The notes under the pieces are model-generated. The model was not told the origin of the DNA. It saw nothing but the letters and a program-made list of their open reading frames with translations, and searched no databases. Both the position numbers and the translations under genes were made by a program. Shown here one piece after another: positions 40,813 to 46,510 of a stretch of 46,510 bases of DNA. How positions within the stretch are numbered: the first letter of the stretch is position 1; each line of letters starts with the position of its first letter. The stretch spans positions 1 through 46,510 of the forward strand of contig NZ_CAMIFY010000015.1 in NCBI RefSeq assembly GCF_946222985.1. Reading direction: 5' to 3'. Origin of the DNA: an uncultured Corynebacterium sp. (GTDB taxonomy: Bacteria > Actinomycetota > Actinomycetes > Mycobacteriales > Mycobacteriaceae).

Positions 40813-42153
40813 ATGACCTCCCCGAATAACTACCTCGCCGTGATCAAGGTCGTCGGAGTCGGCGGCGGCGGCGTCAACGCCGTCAACCGCATGATCGAGG
40901 AGGGTCTCAAGGGCGTCGAGTTCATCGCCGTCAACACGGACTCGCAGGCCCTGATGTTCACCGACGCCGACGTCAAGCTCGACATCGGACGCGAGGCCAC
41001 CCGCGGCCTGGGCGCCGGCGCCAATCCCGAAGTCGGCCGCACGTCGGCCGAGGATCACAAGGACGAGATCGAGGAGACGCTCAAGGGCGCCGACATGGTC
41101 TTCGTCACCGCCGGCGAAGGCGGAGGCACGGGCACCGGTGCCGCCCCGGTCGTCGCCGGCATCGCGAAGAAGGCCGGCGCGCTGACCGTCGGCGTCGTCA
41201 CCAAGCCGTTCTCCTTCGAGGGCCGTCGCCGCACCAAGCAGGCCATGGAGGGCATCGAGCAGCTCAAGGAAGCCTGCGACACGCTCATCGTCATCCCGAA
41301 CGATCGTCTGCTGCAGATCGGCGAAGAGAACATCGGCATGATGGAGGCGTTCCGCGCCGCCGACGAGGTGCTGTTCAACGGCGTCCAGGGCATCACGGAC
41401 CTCATCACCACGCCGGGCATGATCAACGTCGACTTCGCCGACGTCCGTTCCGTCATGGCGTCGGCCGGTTCCGCGCTGATGGGCATCGGCTCGGCCCGCG
41501 GCGAAAACCGCGCGCAGAAGGCCGCCGAGATGGCCATCAACTCTCCGCTGCTGGAGACGACGATGGAGGGCGCCACCGGCGTGCTGCTGTCCTTCGCGGG
41601 TGGCTCCGACATCGGCCTGATGGAGGTCAACAAGGCCGCGTCGCTGGTCGAGGAGCAGGCCGACGAGGACGCCAACATCATCTTCGGCACCATCATCGAC
41701 GACAACCTCGGCGACGAGGTCCGCGTGACGGTCATCGCCACCGGCTTCGAGGACCGTGCCCGCAAGGCCCCGGTCACCCCGTCGCAGCCGGCGCCGGAGT
41801 CCGCCTCCGGGGCCGGGGCCACCCTGCCCGGCGGCGACAACCTCGGCCGCGGCGAGCGCGAGCCCGCCGGTCGCGACGAGGATCGCCCGCTTGATCGGGA
41901 CGGTTCGGCCGCCGGCGCCGGACGTCACCGCGGCGATGCGCGTCGGGACGACTCCGATGAGTTCGTGCCGTCGTCCAACCCGTCCCGCGGGCTGTTCACG
42001 CCCCGCGACGAGGAGCCGGCCTCCGATCGCCGCCGTGGCGCCGACCGCGGTGCCGACCGCGGCTCCGATCGTGGCGCCGACCGCGACGACGATCGTCGCC
42101 GGCCCCGCAAGGGCAACTCGGGCGGCAGCAAGCTGTTCCCCGACTGGACCTAG
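40813..42153 (+). CDS. ftsZ: Cell-division tubulin homologue FtsZ
   Basis: 446 residues. GTPase that forms the Z ring. The N-terminal IKVVGVGGGGVNAVNRMI, the tubulin signature GEGGGTGTGAAP (near residue 104) and the T7 loop NVDFADVRSVMASAGSALMG are intact. The C-terminal linker (about 315-446) is unusually long and charged, with RGADRGADRGSDRGADRDD repeats. The usual conserved C-terminal peptide D-D/E-L-D-V-P-x-F-L is not at the end; the nearest is DSDEFVPSSN about 60 residues before the end, and the protein finishes with SGGSKLFPDWT. An AAGGAAGG sequence lies 12-20 bases upstream of the ATG. Confidence 0.96.
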   Translation: MTSPNNYLAVIKVVGVGGGGVNAVNRMIEEGLKGVEFIAVNTDSQALMFTDADVKLDIGREATRGLGAGANPEVGRTSAEDHKDEIEETLKGADMVFVTAGEGGGTGTGAAPVVAGIAKKAGALTVGVVTKPFSFEGRRRTKQAMEGIEQLKEACDTLIVIPNDRLLQIGEENIGMMEAFRAADEVLFNGVQGITDLITTPGMINVDFADVRSVMASAGSALMGIGSARGENRAQKAAEMAINSPLLETTMEGATGVLLSFAGGSDIGLMEVNKAASLVEEQADEDANIIFGTIIDDNLGDEVRVTVIATGFEDRARKAPVTPSQPAPESASGAGATLPGGDNLGRGEREPAGRDEDRPLDRDGSAAGAGRHRGDARRDDSDEFVPSSNPSRGLFTPRDEEPASDRRRGADRGADRGSDRGADRDDDRRRPRKGNSGGSKLFPDWT

Positions 42154-42165
42154 GATCCGTCCGAC

Positions 42166-42909
42166 ATGACGGCAACTTCCCCGCAGGGGACCGGAGCCCG
42201 CCGCGTGCGCAAGGTGTTGACCACCCGCCGCGGCGGGTTTTCCGCGTCCCCGTACGACTCGTTCAATCTCGGCGACCACGTCGGCGACGACCCCGCGGCC
42301 GTCGCGGCCAATCGCCGCCGTCTGGCGGACAAGATGGACCTCGATCCGTCGCGGTTCGTGTGGATGGAGCAGATCCACTCCAACACGGTCACCGTCGTCG
42401 ACGGCCCCGTCGACGGGCCGGTGCCCGCCACCGATGCGCTGGTGACCACGGTGCCGGGCCTGGCGTTGACGGTGCTGGTCGCCGATTGCGTCCCCGTTCT
42501 GCTTTCCGACGAGCACGCGGGCGTCGTCGCCTCCGTCCACGCCGGTCGCATCGGCGCGCGCAATGGCATCGTGGCCCGCGCCCTTGCGGCGATGGTCGAC
42601 CTCGGGGCCGATCCGGCGCACGTGCACGCCCTGTTGGGCGCGGCGGCCGGAGGGGACGTCTACGAGGTCCCCGACGCGATGGCCGCCGACGTCGAAAAGC
42701 ACTTGCCGGGGTCGAGGACCGTCACCCGCAAGGGCACCTCCGGCCTCGACGTGCGCGCCGGCCTGATGCGGCAACTGCACTCGCTGGGCGTGACCAACAT
42801 CAACGCCGAACCGCGGTGCACCATCACCGAACCGGAGTACTTCTCCTACCGGCGCGAGGGAAAAACCGGTCGACAGGCCGGAATCGTGGTCCTGACCGGC
42901 GAGGACTGA
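42166..42909 (+). CDS. pgeF: Laccase-domain purine nucleosidase / polyphenol oxidase-like YfiH (PgeF) family
   Basis: 247 residues. The family (YlmD/YfiH) binds copper or zinc and acts on purine nucleosides or edits the peptidoglycan precursor (PgeF); the exact activity differs among members. The metal/active-site residues are in QIHSN, VADCVPVLL (Cys) and VHAGRIGARNGIV (His); the usual VHAGWRG has R-I in place of W-R here. It follows ftsZ by 12 bases, as in mycobacteria and C. glutamicum. A yggS gene normally lies next but is absent. Confidence 0.87.
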   Translation: MTATSPQGTGARRVRKVLTTRRGGFSASPYDSFNLGDHVGDDPAAVAANRRRLADKMDLDPSRFVWMEQIHSNTVTVVDGPVDGPVPATDALVTTVPGLALTVLVADCVPVLLSDEHAGVVASVHAGRIGARNGIVARALAAMVDLGADPAHVHALLGAAAGGDVYEVPDAMAADVEKHLPGSRTVTRKGTSGLDVRAGLMRQLHSLGVTNINAEPRCTITEPEYFSYRREGKTGRQAGIVVLTGED

Positions 42910-43004
42910 TCACCGAACCCGGGCCGAGACGTGGCCGCCGCGAAATGGCCGTTCGGTCGTTTCCGGGCCGGGCGTGTCGGGCCGGTGGCGACCCCGACGG
43001 CGGG

Positions 43005-43010
43005 TACCTT
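43005..43010 (+). promoter_or_regulatory. Possible -10 box TACCTT for sepF
   Basis: TACCTT lies 47 bases before the sepF ATG, giving a leader of about 40 bases that includes AAAGGA. Confidence 0.4.
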
Positions 43011-43057
43011 TGGTCCCAGCACCGCACACGACGACCTCCGACATGCAAAGGATGGCC

Positions 43058-43618
43058 ATGTCCAACATTTCCAGGAAGTTCTCCGATTTCTTCGGACTGA
43101 CTCCGGCCCACGCCGACTCCGAATTCGACGATGATTTCGGGCGCGACGAGTACCGCGGACGCGACGAATTCGCCGCCGACCGTTACTCCGACTCCTACGA
43201 GGACGACTTCGATCGCGAGCCGTCGTACCGCCCGCGCGGCTACGACCGCGACGAGCCGCGCGCCGGTGGCCGTGGCCTCGACCGCGACCGCGTCGACGCC
43301 TACGAGCGTCCCCACTTGCGCCCCCTCGACCGCCCGATCGAGCCGTCGGTCGTGCGCATCGCGCCCAAGACGGACTTCGTCAACCGGTTCTCCGAGGCGA
43401 AGACCATCGGCGAGCACTTCCGCGACGGCGACATCGTCGTCGTCGACCTGTACGACCTCGACGAGGCCGAGCAGGTCCGCTACGTCGACTTCGTTTCGGG
43501 CCTGGCGTTCGCCCTGCGCGGCACCATCGAGCACTTCGAGGGCGACGACGTGCGTTTCACGCTGCTGCCGGAGGGCGCCGAGCTCTCCGACGTCGAGCGT
43601 GACCGGATGTCCGTCTAA
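43058..43618 (+). CDS. sepF: Z-ring membrane anchor SepF
   Basis: 186 residues. The N-terminal amphipathic helix (MSNISRKFSDFFGL) binds the membrane; a long acidic/Arg-Tyr-rich linker (about 25-95) follows; the C-terminal SepF core (about 97-186) has IAPKTDFVNRFSEAKTIGEHFRDGDIVVVDL and VDFVSGLAFALRGTIEHFEG. SepF is the only known membrane tether of FtsZ in corynebacteria and binds the FtsZ C-terminal peptide, which is atypical here. Start at the third in-frame ATG (43058), with AAAGGA just upstream; ATG 43043 and 43052 are alternatives. Confidence 0.94.
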   Translation: MSNISRKFSDFFGLTPAHADSEFDDDFGRDEYRGRDEFAADRYSDSYEDDFDREPSYRPRGYDRDEPRAGGRGLDRDRVDAYERPHLRPLDRPIEPSVVRIAPKTDFVNRFSEAKTIGEHFRDGDIVVVDLYDLDEAEQVRYVDFVSGLAFALRGTIEHFEGDDVRFTLLPEGAELSDVERDRMSV

Positions 43619-43628
43619 GCGCGGCGTC

Positions 43629-43634
43629 TAAGCT
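43629..43634 (+). promoter_or_regulatory. -10 box TAAGCT of a probable leaderless yggT promoter
   Basis: TAAGCT ends 7 bases before the GTG at 43642; no Shine-Dalgarno sequence is present. It gives yggT a separate promoter only 11 bases after the sepF stop. Confidence 0.6.
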
Positions 43635-43641
43635 CTACGAC

Positions 43642-43932
43642 GTGAACATTTTCTTCGGCATTCTCCTCATCATCGTCCAGCTGTTCACGTACCTGCTGTT
43701 GGCGCGGATCGTCATCGAGATGATCCAGTCGTTTTCGCGGTCGTGGCAGCCGTCGCGTGCATTCGCGACGGTCGGCGAGGTGATCTTCACGATCACCGAC
43801 CCGCCGGTGAAGCTCTTGAGGAAGGTCATCCCGCCCATGCCCATGGGTGGCGTTCAGCTCGACCTGTCGGTGCTGGTGCTGTTTTTCATCCTCATGATCG
43901 TCCGGATCGTCCTGCAGTCCCTCGCGTTCTGA
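43642..43932 (+). CDS. YggT-family membrane protein
   Basis: 96 residues with two transmembrane helices (about 3-23 and 72-93) and the conserved loop RSWQPSRAFATVGEVIFTITDPPVKLLRKVIPP. The family is found near sepF and divIVA in many Gram-positive bacteria and is thought to have a role in division or envelope assembly, but the function is not known. The GTG start at 43642 is 23 bases after the sepF stop. Confidence 0.9.
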   Translation: MNIFFGILLIIVQLFTYLLLARIVIEMIQSFSRSWQPSRAFATVGEVIFTITDPPVKLLRKVIPPMPMGGVQLDLSVLVLFFILMIVRIVLQSLAF

Positions 43933-43973
43933 TCCTCGATCGGGGACCGCGCGCCCATCTTCGCGCGGCGGCG

Positions 43974-43990
43974 CCGGGTCGTTGACCCGG
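43974..43990 (+). terminator. Hairpin after yggT
   Basis: CCGGGTC and GACCCGG flank a 3-base loop, about 40 bases after the yggT stop. No T-run. Confidence 0.5.
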
Positions 43991-44050
43991 TCCACGGCAA
44001 TCCGGCGGACCACCTCACGGTAGTCCGTCGGTTTCGTCGTTGCAGGGGGA

Positions 44051-44108
44051 GATAAGGCGGCCGATAAGACGACGGAGGCGCGGCGTCCCTCGTCGATAAG
44101 ACGACGGG
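44051..44108. repeat. GATAAG-type direct repeats in the yggT-wag31 gap
   Basis: GATAAGACGACGG at 44063-44075 and 44095-44107 (32-bp spacing), with a related GATAAGGCGGCC at 44051-44062. The 584-bp gap between yggT and wag31 otherwise holds the hairpin at 43974-43990, the wag31 promoter and a leader hairpin; I see no gene in it. Confidence 0.6.
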
Positions 44109-44336
44109 AAAAGGGGCGGTGCGAGGCGGCGAAAATGCCGAAAAGGGGAGTGGCCGTGGGGGTGCGACGGCCCGATGGGGAGGTGATTCCCATTCAATCC
44201 CGCGCACCGCCGTTTCCCGGGGCCGGCGGGTGCGAACCCCGCAAAGTCCCAGGTTGAGCGGGAGGTTGAAGGTTTGTGGCGAAAGGTGCGGGGTCTTACT
44301 TGGGGTGGTTCTGGGGTTTTCGTGGCGTCCTGGACG

Positions 44337-44364
44337 TGTGTTGCTCAAGTTAAGTGGCTAGTAT
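44337..44364 (+). promoter_or_regulatory. Probable wag31 promoter
   Basis: TGTGTT (44337-44342) and TAGTAT (44359-44364) are spaced by 16 bases and lie about 150 bases before the wag31 start. The leader would include a GCACCCG-GAT-CGGGTGC hairpin (44409-44425). Confidence 0.5.
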
Positions 44365-44516
44365 GGACCCGGAAGATCCACGTATCGTGAATCGAGGATC
44401 GCGTATCGGCACCCGGATCGGGTGCGCCGCGAGGTCCGGCGTGTGACGGATTCGACCATTCGGTCGGCGCCCCGCACGTGAATATGGCGTCCACAAATTT
44501 TGAAGGGGAACTCTCC

Positions 44517-45560
44517 ATGCCGCTGACTCCAGCTGATGTGCACAACGTCGCGTTCAGCAAGCCGCCGATTGGCAAGCGTGGCTACAACGAGGACGAGGTC
44601 GACCAGTTCCTCGACCTCGTCGAGGATGCGCTGGGCGAGCTCCAGGACGAAAACGCCGACTTGCGTCTGCGCGTCGAGGATCTCGAGCGCGACCTCGAGG
44701 ACGCGCGTTCCGGCCGCGACGTGCCGGCCGCCGCTCCGGTTGCCGCCACCTCCGGTTCGAACGTCGACGAAGACGAGCTGCGCGCCTCCATCGAGGCCGA
44801 GCTCCGCGCCGACTACGAGCGCCGCCTGGACGAGGAGTCCGCGCGTCTGCGCGCCGAGGCCGAGGATCGCGTCCGCGACGCCGAGGACCGCGCCTCCGAG
44901 GCCGAGGCCCGCGCCGAGGCCGCCGGCCGCGACGCCGGCGAGGACAACCGCCAGCACGGCTTCGTCGCGACCGAGGCCCCGGCCCAGTCCGACCAGGCCG
45001 GCGCCGACACGCACATGCAGGCCGCCCGCGTCCTGGGCCTGGCCCAGGAGATGGCCGACCGCCTGACCAACGACGCCAAGCGCGAGTCCGACGAGATGCT
45101 CTCCGTCGCCCGCACGAACGCCGAGACCACGGTCGCCGACGCCGACGCCCGTTCGCAGGAGACCCTGACCAACGCGCGCCGCGAAGCCGACGAGACCCTC
45201 TCCGACGCCCGCCGCCGTTCGGAGCAGATGATCGCCGAGGCGCAGGAGGAGTCGGAGACCACGCTCAACGACGCCCGCCAGCGCTCGGAGCAGATGATCT
45301 CCGACGCCGACGCCCGCTCGACCGCCACGATCACCACCGCGCAGGAGAAGGCCGCCGAGCTGCAGGCCGACGCCGAGCGCAAGCACACGGAGATCATGAC
45401 CACGGTCAAGGAGCAGCAGCAGGCCCTCGAGGGCCGCATCGAGGAGCTGCACATCTTCGAGCGCGAGTACCGCACCCGCCTCAAGACCTTCCTGGAGTCG
45501 CAGCTGGAGGACCTCAACTCCCGCGAGACCGCCGCCCCGGCCGACGGGTACGGCAACTAG
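44517..45560 (+). CDS. wag31: Polar growth protein DivIVA/Wag31
   Basis: 347 residues. The N-terminal DivIVA domain (MPLTPADVHNVAFSKPPIGKRGYNEDEVDQFL, about 1-35) targets negative membrane curvature. The rest is coiled coil, with repeated DA(R/D)-rSEQMI(A/S)-type units near 230-290, interrupted by a linker (about 75-95) and a Gln/Ala-rich segment. It marks cell poles and recruits the elongation machinery in corynebacteria. The ATG 44517 has GAAGGGGA 7 bases upstream. Two strong hairpins follow. Confidence 0.96.
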   Translation: MPLTPADVHNVAFSKPPIGKRGYNEDEVDQFLDLVEDALGELQDENADLRLRVEDLERDLEDARSGRDVPAAAPVAATSGSNVDEDELRASIEAELRADYERRLDEESARLRAEAEDRVRDAEDRASEAEARAEAAGRDAGEDNRQHGFVATEAPAQSDQAGADTHMQAARVLGLAQEMADRLTNDAKRESDEMLSVARTNAETTVADADARSQETLTNARREADETLSDARRRSEQMIAEAQEESETTLNDARQRSEQMISDADARSTATITTAQEKAAELQADAERKHTEIMTTVKEQQQALEGRIEELHIFEREYRTRLKTFLESQLEDLNSRETAAPADGYGN

Positions 45561-45572
45561 TTTTCCCCGGCG

Positions 45573-45595
45573 GCGGCGTCGTTAAGCGACGCCGC
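45573..45595 (+). terminator. First hairpin after wag31
   Basis: GCGGCGTCG and CGACGCCGC flank a 5-base loop TTAAG, 12 bases after the stop. Confidence 0.75.
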
Positions 45596-45600
45596 AACCC

Positions 45601-45650
45601 GCGCCCGCCCCTCCGATTCCCGCTTCCGCGGGGAATGGAGAGGCGGGCGC
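45601..45650 (+). terminator. Second, long hairpin after wag31
   Basis: Arms of about 22 bases, beginning GCGCCCGCC and ending GGCGGGCGC, with one mismatch and small bulges, around a TTCC loop. It insulates the ileS unit from the division cluster. Confidence 0.85.
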
Positions 45651-45674
45651 TTCGCCGTTGCAGGGTACGAGGGC

Positions 45675-45680
45675 TATAGT
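45675..45680 (+). promoter_or_regulatory. -10 box TATAGT of the ileS leader
   Basis: TATAGT lies immediately before the T-box RNA; the transcript probably starts near 45687. Confidence 0.55.
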
Positions 45681-45686
45681 TGGTCC

Positions 45687-45936
45687 CCGTATGCGCGTTG
45701 ATCCGGCAATCACCGGGGAGCGTTCCGGAAGAAAGGTCGTCGATCGCCCCGAGGGGGCTCGGCGGCCCGGTAGAACCGGACGGGTCGGGCCCGCACAGCC
45801 CGAACGATGAGCGGAGCGCCGCGCGTCCCCGACCGGGGGCGGGTGGCGGTCAAGCGGGGTGGTACCGCGCCGAGAGGCGTCCCCGTGGCACTTTCCCCGG
45901 CTTCGGCCGGGGACCAGTCGACCATGGAGGACCCAC
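45687..45936 (+). ncRNA. Isoleucine T-box leader of ileS
   Basis: It contains the T-box bulge TGGTACCGCG (45860-45869), which pairs with the uncharged tRNA acceptor end. The short stem I at its 5' end (CCGG-CAATCA-CCGG, 45703-45716) holds candidate isoleucine specifier codons ATC at 45701-45703 and 45709-45711. The expression platform TCCCCGG-CTTCGG-CCGGGGA region (45894-45913) and the GGAGGA ribosome-binding site (45926-45931) lie just before the GTG start. No terminator follows the T-box bulge, so regulation is probably at translation, as in actinobacterial ileS T-boxes with ultrashort stem I. Confidence 0.9.
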
Positions 45937-46510
45937 GTGAACAAGCCCACCCCCGCAGGCGGCGCCTACCCGCGCACCGATGAATTCGGCGCGACGTCCG
46001 GCAGCCCGAGCTTCCCGGCCCTCGAGGACCGCGTCCTCGACTTCTGGGCCGCCGACGGAACCTTCCAGGCGTCGATCGACGAGCGCGACGGCGACGAGGA
46101 GTACGTCTTCTACGACGGCCCGCCGTTCGCCAACGGCCTGCCGCACTACGGTCACCTGCTGACGGGTTACGTCAAGGACATCGTCCCGCGCTACCAGACG
46201 ATGCGCGGCAAGCAGGTCAACCGCGTCTTCGGCTGGGACTGCCACGGTCTGCCGGCGGAGCTGGAGGCCGAAAAGCAGCTGGGCATCACCGACAAGGGCC
46301 AGATCGAGGACATGGGCCTGGCCAAGTTCAACGAGTACTGCGCGTCGTCGGTGCTGGAGTACACCAACGAGTGGCAGGAGTACGTCACCCGCCAGGCACG
46401 CTGGGTCGATTTCGACAACGGCTACAAGACCATGGATCCCGACTTCATGGAGTCGGTCATGTGGGCGTTCAAGGAGCTCTACGACAAGGGCCTGATCTAC
46501 CAGGGCTTCC
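45937..46510 (+). CDS. ileS: Isoleucyl-tRNA synthetase, 3' end cut off by the window
   Basis: About 191 codons of the N-terminus, open to the window end. Charges tRNA-Ile with isoleucine. The class I HIGH motif is GLPHYGHLLTG (H-Y-G-H variant), with YDGPPFANG before it and GWDCHGLPAELEAEK after it, which are standard IleRS blocks. The GTG start at 45937 has GGAGGA 5 bases upstream. It is controlled by the preceding T-box. Confidence 0.96.
   Translation, partial: MNKPTPAGGAYPRTDEFGATSGSPSFPALEDRVLDFWAADGTFQASIDERDGDEEYVFYDGPPFANGLPHYGHLLTGYVKDIVPRYQTMRGKQVNRVFGWDCHGLPAELEAEKQLGITDKGQIEDMGLAKFNEYCASSVLEYTNEWQEYVTRQARWVDFDNGYKTMDPDFMESVMWAFKELYDKGLIYQGF

Noticed and set aside
42120..42153. Frameshift as the cause of the odd FtsZ C-terminus
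   Set aside because: Neither alternative frame gives a DDLDVPSFL-like peptide near the end.

Overview
The window is high-GC actinobacterial chromosome (order Mycobacteriales), most likely a Corynebacterium or a close relative. The evidence is the gene order: trpD, DEDDh/GIY-YIG nuclease, NlpC/P60 genes, pimB', SRPBCC, ROK glucokinase, acyltransferase, 3'-exoribonuclease, aroG, pknL, Rv2175c-like, mptA, idsA, metF-like, lppM, GNAT, then the mraZ-to-ileS division and cell-wall (dcw) cluster. As I recall it, this follows the conserved block of C. glutamicum and M. tuberculosis. Mycolata-type functions (PI-mannoside and lipomannan mannosyltransferases, polyprenyl diphosphate synthase) and a MurE with the DNPR motif of meso-DAP enzymes agree. 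The species cannot be named from the sequence alone.

Region 1 (1-11.6 kb). The 3' part of trpD meets a DEDDh/GIY-YIG nuclease gene head to head. A 589-bp control region follows, with a CRP/GlxR-type site and a ydaO-type c-di-AMP riboswitch in front of a secreted NlpC/P60 protein. A second, coiled-coil NlpC/P60 protein, pimB', an SRPBCC protein, an unrecognised protein, glucokinase, a PlsC-type acyltransferase, an exoribonuclease and class II DAHP synthase follow.

Region 2 (11.6-24.3 kb). PknL (kinase plus five PASTA repeats) is divergent from its probable partner, the Rv2175c-like DNA-binding protein. A secreted alpha/beta hydrolase and the minus-strand run idsA, CrtI-like oxidoreductase, mptA come next. 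Then a MetF-like protein, the lppM/GNAT pair, a HEPN-type protein behind a LexA box, and a DUF3040 membrane protein.

Region 3 (24.3-46.5 kb). The dcw cluster runs mraZ, rsmH, ftsL, ftsI, murE, murF, mraY, murD, ftsW, murG, murC, ftsQ, ftsZ, pgeF, sepF, yggT, wag31, with start/stop overlaps from mraY to murG and at murC-ftsQ. It makes lipid II (MurC-F, MraY, MurG), builds the Z ring (FtsZ, SepF), drives septal wall synthesis (FtsW, FtsI, FtsL, FtsQ) and polar growth (Wag31). Strong hairpins end wag31, and a T-box leader precedes the truncated ileS.

Regulation is the richest part. I see a c-di-AMP riboswitch, an mraW-type RNA hairpin, an MraZ box, a LexA box, an Ile T-box and nine genes whose -10 box lies 6-8 bases from the start codon, as in leaderless transcripts. 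I found no mobile elements, CRISPR arrays, tRNA or rRNA genes. No wholly new multi-gene system is evident. The best leads are the CrtI-like gene coupled to mptA, the LexA-controlled HEPN gene, the unusual FtsZ C-terminus and the missing yggS.
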